64,000 bases of DNA, taken from contig JBAZVH010000001.1 in assembly GCA_041660965.1 (NCBI GenBank), positions 423,016 to 487,015 of the forward strand, written 5' to 3'. The notes beneath the pieces are model-generated. The model ran no database searches. It was not told the DNA's origin and was given only the letters and a program-made list of their open reading frames with translations. Within the stretch, counting starts at the first letter, position 1. Every line of letters begins with the position of its first letter. Both the position numbers and the translations under genes were made by a program. Positions 42,596-53,790 of this stretch are shown piece by piece. The stretch comes from Candidatus Gracilibacteria bacterium. Its GTDB lineage: Bacteria > Patescibacteriota > Gracilibacteria > BD1-5 > JAGOOR01.

Positions 42596-45103
42596 TTACT
42601 TCCTCTCCACAGTCATATAAAATTCAAGTTGGTCACCTACTTCAACACGCACATCTCATTTATACTGAATTCCACACTCATTCCCCTCTTCTACTTGTGA
42701 TACTTCTTCTCCGACTTGTTTGAGATTTTCGACAATACCAGTGCCAGCCACTCGTTCATTTCGAATAATTTTCACCTGTGCTTTTTTCTGAATATTGCCA
42801 GACACAACTGAGAGTCCGACAATCTGCATTTTTTCTCCTGTATAAAATATCTTCAGTGCTTTCCCTTCTCCGATAAGGAGTTGATCATATTTGATATCGA
42901 TCATACCTGTCGCGATACTTTCCACTTTTTCGATAATACGGTAGATGACTTTTTCTGAAATTACCTCGATTCTTGATTTTGAGAGTGTGCCTATCGCATT
43001 ACCTCCAACGGGGACATTGAACGCAACGAGAAGCGCTGAACTCGTTCCTGCCATGAGTACATCTGACTCATTGATAGCACCGATACCTGCGTGAATGATT
43101 TTGACAGCGACATCTTTGGCTTGGATTTTTGAGAGAGAGGCCTTGAGCGCTTCCATACTTCCGTTACTGTCTGCTTTCAGGACGATTTTGAGGTATTGAA
43201 GCGTTCCTGTTTTGAGGCGATTCATGAGGTTCCCAAGAGATGCTTGTTCAAATTTGTTGATACTTTTACTACTTGCTGCGAGTTTGTATTCTTGGGCTTT
43301 TTCACGAGCCACATCGAGCGTCGTCATCACTTGAATAATTTGTCCCCCTTCTGGTACGAGATCGAGACCAGTAATTTGTACCGGCATACTACTATGTGCT
43401 TCAGCGATATTTTTCCCAAAGGCATTTTTCATAGTACGAATCTTGCCACATGATGCTCAGCAGAGAACAGCATCCCCACGATTTAAGACACCAGCATTGA
43501 TCAGAATATTTGTGATCACTCACTGCCCTGGATCAAGGTAGGACTCGATAACTGTGCCTACTCCAGGACGTGTTGGATGAGATTTGAATTGTTTTATATC
43601 AGCGACGAGAAGCACCATATCGAGCAATGTATCCATCCCCATACCTGTCTTCGCGGAACACGGTACACAAATAGTTTCACCACCCCAATCCTCTGGCACC
43701 AGCTCATTATCAGCGAGAGCTCGCTTCACCATATCGACGTCAGCGCCTGGTTTATCCATTTTGTTGATAGCGACGACCACTGGCACTCCTGCTTCTTTTG
43801 CGAGATTGATAGATTCAATGGTTTGTGGCTTCAATCCTTCATCTGCCGCGACGACGAGGATGATGATGTCAGTCAATCTAGCACCGCGAGAACGCATCAA
43901 GGCAAACGCTTCATGCCCTGGTGTATCGATGAGAGTAATATCTCTTCCATTCCTGTGAATCTGGTACGCGCCAATCTTTTGTGTAATACCTCCTGCCTCA
44001 TTCATCGCGATATCGGATTTTCGAAATGCATCAAGAATCGATGTCTTACCATGATCGACATGCCCCATTATCGAGATAATCGGTGCACGAATCGTCTGCT
44101 CACTCGGATCATCATCAGCGAGAATAGCATCAATATTCCCATCCATAAGGTCTGTCAAACTACTATCATTTGAGAGGGCTCGTTTTGCGACGATACCAAA
44201 GGATTCTGCGACGAGAAAACATGTGTCAAAATCTATCTGAGAATTGAGGGTGACGATAATGCCATTTTTCATCAATTCTCCCATAATTCGAACAATTGAG
44301 ATACCGATTTTATCAGAAAATTCTTTTACAGAGACAAAGTTTCCGAGCTCCACTTCCTGGCCTGCCTTATCAACCAGAGTCTGGCGAATATCTTCGAGAT
44401 TTTTGTCTTCCTTTTTTTCTGCTGAGATATTTTTGTGACGACGAAATCCGTCTGTCTCTGTATTCGTGCCCGTATCGAGAAAGGCGAGCTTACTTTTGGT
44501 TCCTCGCTTGGCAGTTTTAAAATTTTTCTTTGGTGCATCTGGTTTGCGAAAATTGGGCTTATTCCCTCCTGATCCACCACTACCCTGACCTCCTGTCCGC
44601 GTGCCACCGAAGCCACCACCCTGTCCTGGACGAGACCCCTGTGATGAAGAATGACCACTGCCTGCTGGGCGAAATGGGCTCTGAGAAGAACCCGAAGAAG
44701 TATGATTTCTTCCGAGAGGTGCTCCTGATCCAGATTTCTTTGTTCCTAATGGTTTCGGGAGTGTATTTTGTGTATGAAAAACAACTGCTGGGCGAGATCA
44801 AAACTTTGTCCCTAAATCAAGTGCCCCGCTCTCTGGGAGCTTCACTGTACGAGAGATGTATGCTTTATCTTCTTCTAGTGTCTCACTTTCTGGTTTGTGC
44901 TGAGACACATTTGAAATATTTGAAATGGGTGTTGTATCTATCGGGGCAGGCGCTTCCGTAACAGAAACAGGAGTCTCAATAGGTGCTGATGCTTTTTTTG
45001 CAACGATTTTGATAATTTTTTTCTTCTCTGAACCCCCGCCCGTATGAGCAGGCTCGTTTCCGAGAGAAGCATAGTAATCATCACCAGAGGATGGACTCGC
45101 CAT
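42596..45103 (-). CDS. infB: Translation initiation factor IF-2
   Basis: 835 residues, ATG to TAA. The N-terminal 250 residues are Gly/Ser/Lys-rich and disordered. After an IF2_N-like domain (SVKEFSDKIGISIVRIMGEL), the GTPase domain shows GHVDHGKTS (G1), DTPGHEA (G3), NKMD (G4) and SAK (G5). Then come domain II (LDPGQGVITNILINAGVLNRGD) and domains III and IV (LKADSNGSMEALKASL; IGKL-like end). Three UGA glycines lie in PGQG, LCGA and the last part. IF-2 brings initiator tRNA to the 30S subunit. Its gene stands alone here, without nusA or rbfA. Confidence 0.97.
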
Positions 45104-45238
45104 AAAATTAAAAACCTAGAAAATATGAGCTGTATGGTATAAATAAACGGATAAAAGTCAAAAAAAACGGCATAATGCAGGGAAATTTCTTGAAATCTCT
45201 CAAAAGTTATGTCGAAAACACTCATTTTTCTTTTTAAA

Positions 45239-45403
45239 CACCCCCATCTTCATTCTCGTTGTTCCGCCCCCTCACTGGAGTAAGGGGGAGTTTGTTGCTG
45301 TTTCATCTCCCCCTTAAAAATTCACCAGAATTTTAGAGGGGGTAGGGGGTGAGATCTTAATCCTGATTCTCTGTTTCTTTTAATCCCCCTTTATTAAGGG
45401 GAC
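45239..45403. repeat. Composite C-rich repeats, families E, D and F
   Basis: 45239-45294 family E (ttgttccgccccctcactgg... aagggggagttt), 45306-45352 family D (ctcccccttaaaaattcacc / gaattttagaggggg), and 45381-45403 family F (taatccccctttattaaggg ga). This fills most of the 366-bp gap 45104-45469; no gene was seen. Confidence 0.75.
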
Positions 45404-45469
45404 ATAAGAAAACATTCCTTCATTTTGCGCTTTGTCCGCCTCGGCGGGTGTATTTTGTATTTAGGCGAT

Positions 45470-46099
45470 CTACAGTGGTAATTTCATATTATCTTCTTCC
45501 GTATCCCCTCCTCCGAGAATTTTCTTGTATGCATCATCTTCATCGTGCTCCACCCCTTGGACGAAAATATGTTTATAAGATTGTTTGTCTTCTGCAGCAC
45601 GTACGAGCTTTCCTCCTGTCATCAAACAAATACCTCAGAGCAATGTCATCACCATGCCAGAAAGATGGGTATTCATCTGTATCTGTGTCCCCAGAGTCCC
45701 TGCCGAACCGATAAATGTCAGACTCACCACAATAGTGAGCAGTATAACCAAAAATCCACTCTGAGTATAGACAAATCGTGGGTCGAGAACGATGCCAAAA
45801 TATTTTTTGGTTTTTTCATGGAGATCATAGGAAAAAAGTGTGATCAAGATCGCTATCAAAATCACGCTCAAAATCCATCCAATTCATCCCGCTAAAAATG
45901 AAAATGCTCCGACGGTGAGCGAAGTAGAAAGGTTTGCCCATGGTAAGACAAGTCCACTGGCAATACAGATGGCGCCGAGAAATACGAGCTTAAGACCAAG
46001 AGATGAACGCCAAAAAAAGTTCCACAAACGGTGAAAAAATCGGATAATCATCACGTGGTGCATACCACGTCTGGGCCGAAAATGATGGTTGGATGTCAT
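45470..46099 (-). CDS. Unknown membrane protein
   Basis: 209 residues, ATG to TAG. About five membrane helices: LGLKLVFLGAICIASGLVLP, SFLAGGIGWILSVILIAILIT, SGFLVILLTIVVSLTFIG, MVMTLLGICLMTGG. A basic N-terminus (HFRPRRG) and an acidic cytoplasmic tail (HDEDDAYKKILGGGDTEED) suggest orientation. UGA glycines join the three parts. No family recognised. It sits between infB and a divergent small gene. Confidence 0.7.
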
Positions 46100-46185
46100 A
46101 GATGCGCGATTTATACTGATAAGAACCGAAGAGTAAAGAGGATTGCATTGACTACGAAAGACTTTCTGTGTATACTACAACAAGT

Positions 46186-46485
46186 ATGAAACCTAAAAGA
46201 CCAAATACTATCGTCATTCTCGCCCTCCTTTTTCTGAGTCTTATAGTGACATTTTTTGAAGCGATTTACAAAGGATTGAAAGCTCTTATTACTGGCCGAA
46301 TCACCCCTCTGAGACAGACACGACTCTTCCGTATATGGCACTGGGCAGCCCTGGATGGACCTCGGAGATTCTGGCAGTCACCTTCACGGTATCACTTTTT
46401 TCGTAGTCCTGCGACTCTTCTGGAGGTTATTTTGTATCCGAAGAAGAAAGGAGAAGTAGTTAGCGATGTAAAAAACAAAAGGTAA
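46186..46485 (+). CDS. Small membrane protein, unknown
   Basis: 99 residues, ATG to TAA, no UGA. One or two helices at the N-terminus (TIVILALLFLSLIVTFFEAIY), then a basic Trp/Arg-rich part (RLFRIWHWAALDGPRRFWQS) and a Lys-rich end. ATG of MKPKRP is chosen; an upstream in-frame ATG at 46168 would only add MYTTTS. Function not recognised. Confidence 0.6.
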   Translation: MKPKRPNTIVILALLFLSLIVTFFEAIYKGLKALITGRITPLRQTRLFRIWHWAALDGPRRFWQSPSRYHFFRSPATLLEVILYPKKKGEVVSDVKNKR

Positions 46486-46499
46486 TCTCAGAAAGTTGA

Positions 46500-46693
46500 A
46501 ATACTGAAATGGGGTTTCGGGGGACAAACTGTTTGAGCGGGATGAACACAGAGAGTATGATGAAGAGAGAAAATAGCGAGTTTTTGTCCCCCGAATGGTT
46601 TTGAGTACTTTTGCCATCAAAAGTACCAGAACGCCGCCGGAAATTGGAATGGTTTGATGACCTGGATTCTCGTATCAAGTACGAGAATGACGG
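46500..46693. repeat. Dispersed stem-loop repeat family A, copy 4 (with REP-like end)
   Basis: Closest to copy 3: gggggacaaactgtttgagc, gggatgaa, tagcgagtttttgtccccc, gtacttttg-ccat-caaaagtac, then ggtttgatgacctggattct and cgagaatgacgg (family C part 46659-46693). The outer stem is the longest of the family. Confidence 0.85.
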
Positions 46694-46775
46694 AGATATT
46701 CATTCTTATTTTTTATTTTCTCATTGGCAGATCCTTTTTCTTGCTTTTTATCGGTAAATTCTACAATGTTTGCAT

Positions 46776-47930
46776 ATGCGTAAAAATACTGGTTTTACTC
46801 TGATAGAAATCCTCGTCGGTGTCGCACTGACAGGTATGATTTTGATGACTGGGTATAGTGCATTTCAGAGTATTATGGAATCACAAGCACGACTCTGAGC
46901 GGTGATCGATATCCAGAAAAATCTCTTTTATACGAATGAAAAACTTGCCTCACTGATCCGTTCAGGAGGAACGGTCGATTATGAAGAATATTTTAATCGG
47001 AGGATGCTCGGATATGCACAGACTACTAGAGCGGATGGTATATTTACATTTACAGTTGCTTCACATTTTTGAAATGGAGATGTAGCGAGTAGACCACCGA
47101 TGTATTATTGTGGTGTGGATAGCTGAGCTCAGGATGATGCTTGTATAACGGGCTCTTATGTTAGTACATCAAAAACAGTATGACCCTATACATCACCATT
47201 CCCTGTCTGACAACAACCCTACGGCCAGCATGAAGCACTCGCTTTCAATTACGATGATCCTGTCGGATATCCTGTACCGATTCAGCTCCCACCAGTTTTT
47301 AAATTAGATGCACAAATTACACAAGTGAATGTTTTTGATCGCTCAGCAACCGCTCTCATCCCACAAGATATCCCAAATATCTGACTCCCAGAGCTCTATC
47401 TGATTAAAAAAAATCTCGATGGCACCTATGAGCGTACCTATTTTCGGCATGTGTATGTCGATGATGTCGATGTCGCTGGAACTTGTGCTCCTGCCACAAG
47501 TATTGATGGCTGTCTCGGAAAAATACAGATAACGAAACTTACAGATTGTGATATCGATTCAGATGGTATTATCGATGCCTGGATACCGGCTCCTGACTTT
47601 ATGATATGAACGGTGACTTGTCCATCAGTTGAAGCAGATATTTACACATCCGCTCACGAAGAAACAATATCCTGACCTCCCGATATCTCCCCAAACCTCA
47701 TATGGGTCGATGTCACCTCGCCTGATATGAATGTCCTCCGTGCGACCTTTCTCCCTGCCCCCCTCAAAATACCAGCACTGTTGAGTGGATCAGGTGACCT
47801 TGTCCGAGCACCGCAAGTCTCTCTCTATCTCGAAGTCAACCTCAGTACTCGTCTCAGAAATAAATCATTTGTCCTTTCTGACTATAATTTTCCTCGAACT
47901 CTTATCACTACCTATGATCTCTCTGAATAA
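46776..47930 (+). CDS. Type IV pilin-like protein (PilW-like minor pilin)
   Basis: 384 residues, ATG to TAA, with about ten UGA glycines. Leader MRKNTG then FTLIEILVGVALTGMILMTG: cleavage after Gly6, Glu at mature position 5. The large globular part has QSIMESQARLGAVIDIQKNL (the extended helix), cysteines and DDVDVAGTCAP-like loops. The size and the following PilX-like gene, which overlaps by 17 bp, suggest the minor-pilin order PilW-PilX. The two are surely cotranscribed. Confidence 0.85.
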
Positions 47931-48954
47931 TCATTCTCTGCGTGGTACTCGTGGGTCAGCCCTCGTAGTCACTATATTGCTCGTCAGCGTGATGCTCACG
48001 GCAGCACTGATACTCCTCCAGCGCATCATCCCCTATGCGAAGAATGTCCGATGAATGAATGACGCAGCACAGGCATACTACACCGCCCGATGAGAGACAG
48101 AGACCGCACGACTCACTTTTTTTACAGGAACTGGTGGTACACTCACTGCTCTCAGATTACCTTCTCTTTTTTGATTATTAAGCAGTATAGATACCACAGC
48201 AGTAGTATCACCTCGACGTGGGAATATATGATGTGGAGCTACCCGATGTACTATCCCCCCCATAAACGGTACTACCATCACGGAAAGCATCACAACACTC
48301 GCGCCCCCTTTCATCCTTACCAATGCACTATCCGACCATGTTATCAGTAGCGCCAATCCAGAACTCCCTCTGAAGATACGACTTTTTGAAAAAGATGCCA
48401 GCCCGAGCTATTTTGGCACGAGCAAACGTGATAAAGCATACCACACTCTCGATCCCAATAATTCTGGAGGACTCCGATTTGATTTTCGAGGAGTGGCTAC
48501 AAAATTAATAGATAATTTTGGATTAAAAATAAAATTTAAAGATGCTGTTCCTGTAAATACCAATCTCACCCTCAAAATGCAATATTCCGATGGCACAACG
48601 GTGAAGACATTTACAAATGATTATGCAATAGACAGTTTAACAGAAGAACCTTTTTCCGGACTCAATACACTTACAGGGAATATCCAAACCATTAATGCGG
48701 ATGGCACTATTACTGCTGAATATCTACAACCTTTAGAAACTTTCTTGAATTTCGATTGCAGTAACGCAACAATCTGTAGTCTTTCTTTGTCGGTCGATGG
48801 TACGACACCTCTTGATTTTCAGCTCATTTCTTCATGAACGAGCGCAGCCCCTCTTCCTGATCTCAATGCTGTCGTTATCGGTGATGGACTCTCAGAGAAT
48901 GGTCTCTATTTCCAGCGAGTGATAGATTTGATACCAACACCACAGGATATTTAG
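47914..48954 (+). CDS. PilX-like minor pilin assembly protein
   Basis: 346 residues, ATG to TAG. The N-terminus RGTRGSALVVTILLVSVMLT is the PilX/GspK-like hydrophobic helix without the usual Glu5, followed by NDAAQAYYTARGETETARLT, the helix found in this group (A-x-YY-A-x-G-x-E). The globular part has SGGLRFDFRGVATKL and a beta-rich C-terminus. It overlaps the preceding minor-pilin gene by 17 bp. Its role would be pilus initiation or tip formation. Confidence 0.75.
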
Positions 48955-48965
48955 TCACAAAAGAA

Positions 48966-49055
48966 AGCTAGAGCAAAAACAGAATATAGAGAAAGGAATA
49001 GTTTTTTTGGGAATACAATCATTAACAAATCCTGTCTATGGCTTTTGCTCTAGCT
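48966..49055. terminator. Long inverted repeat between convergent genes
   Basis: agctagagcaaaa (48966-48978) and ttttgctctagct (49043-49055) are exact complements with a 64-base spacer. The site separates the PilX-like gene from gyrB. Similar agctagag/ctctagct words occur near 51585, 51671 and 51723. Confidence 0.5.
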
Positions 49056-49066
49056 CTATCTGTATA

Positions 49067-50980
49067 TTAGATATCCAGATTCGCTACCGTCTTCGCTCGT
49101 GACTGGATAAAGCGACGTCGAGGAGGTACTTCTGGGCCCATCAAGACTCGGAATATCTCATCAGCAGCTTCTGCATCTTCGATAGCCACTCGCGCCATGA
49201 TACGACGGTCTGGGTCCATCGTCGTCTCCCAGAGCTGTTCTGGGTTCATTTCTCCGAGACCCTTGTAGCGCTGGATACCTTCTGTTTTGACATCATTTTT
49301 TTCGATGATTTCTAGTTTCTCTTCTTCATTATACGCATACCACGCTTCGCGTCCTTTGGTGAGCTTGTAGAGTGGTGGCTGCGCGATGTAGAGAAAACTC
49401 GCATCGATCAGTGGTCGCATAAATCGAAAGAAAAATGTGAGAAGCAGTGTACGAATATGTGCTCCATCGACATCGGCATCCGTCATGATGACGATACGAT
49501 GATAGCGAGCTTTGGTGATATCAAACGTGTCTCCTATCCCACAACCAATTGCGGTAATCAGATTTTTCACTTGCTCATTGATAAATATCTTATCAATACG
49601 TGCTTGCTCTGTGTTCAGTATCTTTCCTCGTAATGGCAGGATTGCTTGAAATTCTCGATTACGCCCTTGCTTCGCAGATCATCCTGCCGAATCTCCCTCA
49701 ACGATGTAGATCTCAGAGCGAGATGGGTCTTTTGAGGCACAGTCCGCCAATTTTCATGGTAATGTAAGACCTTCCAGTGCGCCTTTTCGGATAATCGTCT
49801 CACGAGCTGAGCGAGCGGCCATACGAGCACGACTGGCGAGCAGACATTTTTCGATGACAAATTTAGCACTTTTTGGCTGTTCATTGAGGAAATCAAGGAA
49901 ATTCTCAGCGAAAGATTTATCGACGATACCTCGAACTTCAGAGTTCCCAAGTTTGTCCTTAGTTTGTCCTTCAAACTGTGGATCAGACACTTTGACGGAG
50001 ATAATAGCCGTCAGACCTTCTGCGACGTCTTCATTGGTAAGGTTGGTATCTTTTTCTGTGAGAAAGTTTTTTTCACGGGCGTATTTATTGATCGTGCGTG
50101 TGAGAGCGGTGCGGAACCCTGTCATATGCGTACCTCCACCTGGCGTGATGACGTTGTTCACGAAGCTGGTCAGGTGCTCATTATAGTCATCCTTTCGGTA
50201 CTGAAGCGCGATCTCGACGACGACATTATCCATCGTTTTATCTGTCCAAAATATGTCGCCCAACGTGTCATGATGGCGATTGAGATAAGTGATATATGAG
50301 CGAAGACCTCCTTCAAAAAAGTAGCGAATTCTGTCTTCTTTGCCAGCACGCTCATCGATAGCTGTGAGCACCACACCTTTTGTGAGATACGCTCGTTCAC
50401 GAAAATCTTTTTTGACATACGAAAAATCAAAGACGACATCTTCAAAAATAGTTTCATCTGGCCAAAACTGGATCATCGTCCCATTGACGTGATCTGTTTT
50501 TCACTTATTTTCGACTGGACCGGTTGGTTTTCCTCGTTCATACGTTTGCATATATTCGACACCATCTCGCCAGACAGTTGCTTCTGTTCTTGTAGAGAGC
50601 GCATTGACCACAGACGCACCGACACCATGCAAACCTCCAGAGACTTTGTAGCCAGAATTATCACCACCAAATTTCCCTCCAGCATGGAGGACAGTCATAA
50701 CCGTCTCAAGCGCAGAAACGCCTGTTTTTTCATGAATATCTGTTGGGATACCTCGTCCATCATCGATGACGACACAGCTCCCATCTTCGAGGAGCTTGAG
50801 AGTAATGTGTTTACAGTATCCTGCCAATGCCTCATCGATAGAATTATCGACGATTTCTTTGACACAATGATGCATGCCTTTACTGTCTGTAGAACCAATA
50901 TACATTCATGGTCGTTTGCGTACAGCTTCGAGCCCTTCGAGGACTTGGATTGAGCTGGCTCAGTAATTTTCTTGAGACAC
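49067..50980 (-). CDS. gyrB: DNA gyrase subunit B
   Basis: 637 residues, ending TAA. The ATPase domain begins NYGASSIQVLEGLEAVRKRP then GMYIG, where the invariant Gly after Pro is coded by TGA; DDGRGIP, GGLHGVGASVVNALS follow. The TOPRIM domain has EGDSAGGSAKQGR and DADVDGAHIRTLLLTF. The end RRRFIQSRAKTVANLDI is typical of GyrB. No in-frame ATG exists between an upstream TAA and the conserved start, so initiation must be at GTG (50980, MSQENYG) or TTG (50998). GyrB supplies the ATP-driven strand passage for supercoiling. gyrA is not in the window. Confidence 0.95.
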
Positions 50981-51236
50981 AGGAAGAGGGGTTAACAAGT
51001 AAGTGTTTTATAGAGGTTTTCTTCGGTGCTGGTGTGTTGTATTTGGGGCACTTGAACACTCAAAGGAAAACATACGGGCAGTATAGTGATACTCTCGATT
51101 TTTCAAGTAAAATAAGGCATGAAAGCGTCTTTTTCTGGTCGAAAAGTACTTGCCATTTCCCTTTCACGTTTTTTGAGTATAAAATTGCTTTTTTAATGTA
51201 CACTATGAAAAAATATTTTTAAAAGATTCTATAGAG
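50981..51236. other. Intergenic region between gyrB and dnaK, first part
   Basis: No gene seen. It holds a degenerate copy (51021-51065) of the repeat also found at 3381 and 59960. Together with the repeats to 51774 this is a 794-bp region between divergent genes. Confidence 0.4.
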
Positions 51237-51239
51237 AAA

Positions 51240-51400
51240 AGGGTTTTTAGGGGACAAACTGTTTGAGCGGGATGAATATTGAAATTATGATGAACCTGAA
51301 AGATAACGAGTTTTTGTCCCCTAAATGATCCATTATTTTTTGGTCTACTCGAAATGAGATTCGCTCATTTCTCCGGTATTTTTTTCAGAAAAAGTACAAA
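51240..51400. repeat. Dispersed stem-loop repeat family A, copy 5
   Basis: aggggacaaactgtttgagc, gggatgaat, taacgagtttttgtcccct. The outer stem is intact, but the second hairpin is broken by inserted sequence (gaaatgagattcgctcattt) and only its right arm, aaaaagtac, is left. Confidence 0.75.
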
Positions 51401-51430
51401 GTGTAGCCATGAATGAAAAATAGTTTGATA

Positions 51431-51456
51431 ACCTGGATCCGCCTAGGCGGATGACT
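51431..51456. repeat. REP-like element with tccgcctaggcgga core
   Basis: acctggatccgcctaggcgg atgac: family C flanks around the exact 14-mer (51438-51451). It links the two families. Confidence 0.75.
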
Positions 51457-51463
51457 GAAACAC

Positions 51464-51533
51464 AACACCCCCATTTGTATTCTCATTGTACCGCCCCCTC
51501 TGATTTTCTCTCGAAAATCCAAGGGGGAGTTTG
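51464..51533. repeat. C-rich hairpin repeat, family E copy 4
   Basis: cacccccatttg ... ttgtaccgccccctctgatt ... aatccaagggggagttt. The loop contains a second palindrome (gattttctctcgaaaatc). Confidence 0.65.
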
Positions 51534-51774
51534 GTTCACCTCTTTTTCTATCTCTAATTCTATCTCTGACCTCTGCCCTAGCTCTATTTTTATCAATATT
51601 AGCACCTGAACCCATTACGTGCTAAAAAAGATTTGCAATCTCATAAAAATTAAATATACTATTCTCGGAGCTAGAGATAGAGCAGAAGCCAGAGAGCGGA
51701 TTATTCTATAAAAATTCCTTTCTCTAGCTATAGCTTATGCTTTGGCTTAACACTTAATTTTTAATTTATATTTT
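51534..51774. other. dnaK upstream region with imperfect inverted repeat
   Basis: The pyrimidine-rich block 51545-51590 (ctctgacctctgccctagct) is nearly complementary to 51670-51700 (agatagagcagaagccagag). No ORF. It may fold in the dnaK leader; the AT-rich end ttaatttatattttATG lacks a Shine-Dalgarno site. No CIRCE-like operator was recognised. Confidence 0.4.
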
Positions 51775-53700
51775 ATGGGAAAAATTATCGGTATCGATCT
51801 CGGGACGACCAATTCGGCCGTAGCATTTATGGAAGGTGGTGAAGCAAAAATCATCCCAAATGCAGAAGGAAACCGCACGACACCATCCGTCGTGGCAAAT
51901 AAAAAAGGCGAGATCATCGTCGGTACACCTGCGAAGCGTCAGGCGGTTACGAATCCAAAAGAAACTATTTTTTCTGCCAAACGTTTTATCGGACGTAAGC
52001 GAAGTGAAGTGGACAACGAAGTTATCAATGCGCCGTATGAGGTCACTGCAGGACCGAATGGTGAATCGCTGATTAGTTTCAATGGTAAGGCAACCCGCCC
52101 TGAGGAAATCTCAGCACACGTGCTGATGAAACTCAAGGAAGATGCCGAGAAATTTCTCGGTGAAAAAGTCACAGAAGCAGTGATTACGGTCCCTGCGTAT
52201 TTTAATGACGATCAAAAACAAGCAACCATCAACGCTGGTAAAATAGCTGGTCTCGATGTCAAACGTATCGTCAACGAACCAACCGCTGCTGCCCTTGCCT
52301 ACGGTCTCAATAAAAAGAAGGATGAAAAAGTCGCTGTCTATGATTTCGGAGGAGGAACATTTGATGTCTCTATTCTCGAAATCGGAAGTGAAGGAACATT
52401 TGAAGTGCTCGCTACGAATGGTGATACCCATCTCGGAGGTGACGACTTTGATCAGAGAATTTTCGAATATATCATTACTGAGTTTAAAAAAGATCAGGGT
52501 ATCGATCTCAAAAAAGACCCTATGGCTGTCCAGAGAATCCGTGATGAAGCTGAAAAAGCAAAGAAGGAACTCTCATCAGCGACCGAAACAGAAATCAATC
52601 TCCCCTATATCACGATGGATGAGAGTGGACCAAAAAATCTCCTCCTCAAACTCACTCGTGCAAAATTTGAAGAACTCGTCGGTGACCTCGTAGAGCGCTC
52701 TATCGAGCCATGCCGCAAGGTCCTCTCTGATGCAGGTCTACAAGCAAATCAAATCGATGAGATCATTCTCGTCGGAGGATCAACTCGTGTCCCACTCGTA
52801 CTCGCGAAGGTGGAGCAATTCTTTGGTAAAAAACCAAATGCCAGTGTCAATCCTGACGAAGCAGTCGCCATCGGTGCCGCTGTCCAGGCAGGTATTATAT
52901 CTGGTGATGTCCGTGATGTCCTCCTCCTCGATGTCGCCCCACTCTCTCTCGGTATCGAGACGCTCGGTGGTGTGATGACACGAATGATCGAACGTAACTC
53001 GACTATTCCTACCAGTAAATCGCAAGTGTATTCAACAGCGCAAGATAATCAGCCAAGTGTCGAAATTCATGTCCTCCAAGGAGAACGTGAGATGGCAGCA
53101 GATAACAAATCTCTCGGTCGGTTTATCCTCGAATGAGTCGTGCCAGCACCTCGTGGTGTGCCACAGATTGAAGTGACATTTGACATCAATGCTTCTGGTA
53201 TTCTCTCCGTCTCTGCGAAGGATAAAGGCACAGGCAAGGAACAAAAAATCACGATCCAAAATAGTGGTGGTATGAGTAAAGAAGAAGTAGAAAATCTCAT
53301 CAAAGAAGCAGAAGCAAATCGTCACAAAGATAGTGAGAAAAAACAAACAGTGGAAGCCCGCAATCTCGCTGATTCTCTTATCCATCAGGGCGAAAAAACA
53401 CTCAAAGACAATGCAGAAAAAATCCCAGAAGAAGATAAAACTGCGGCAACAGAAAAAATCGAAGCCCTCAAAAAAGCTCTCGAAAATCCTGCTGCAACAA
53501 AGTCTGAGATCGAAGCCGCGAGCCAACCACTTAATGATATTATGATGAAAATTGGACAAGCAATCTATGCTTCGACAAGCTCAACACAAGGCGTAGAAGA
53601 TGAAGGCGTCCGTGTGAAAGACGCAGAGAGCTCTTCGACAAGCTCAGAACCTTCGGATGAAGGACCAACGGTAGAAGCGGAAGTTGAGGAAGAGAAGTAG
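51775..53700 (+). CDS. dnaK: Chaperone DnaK (Hsp70)
   Basis: 641 residues, ATG to TAG, with a single UGA (Gly in FILEGVVPAPRG). The ATPase domain has GIDLGTTNSAVAFMEGG, VPAYFNDDQKQAT, YDFGGGTFDVSIL and ILVGGSTRVPLV, all standard. The peptide-binding domain has LLLDVAPLSLGIETLGGVMT, and the C-terminal lid is Lys/Glu-rich and ends EVEEEK, like the EEVD-type tail. It folds and protects proteins with DnaJ and GrpE, neither of which is nearby. It lies alone on the plus strand with a terminator at 53751. Confidence 0.98.
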
Positions 53701-53750
53701 TCATATTTGCAAGATAACCAGAAAACGAGATAACCCGATATAGTGATAAA

Positions 53751-53774
53751 AATCCCCTGATTTTTCAGGGGATT
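53751..53774. terminator. Intrinsic terminator of dnaK
   Basis: aatcccctga-tttt-tcaggggatt followed by ATTTAT; a perfect 10-bp stem about 50 bp after the dnaK stop. It can also end the convergent gene at 53791. Confidence 0.8.
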
Positions 53775-53790
53775 ATTTATGATAAATTTT

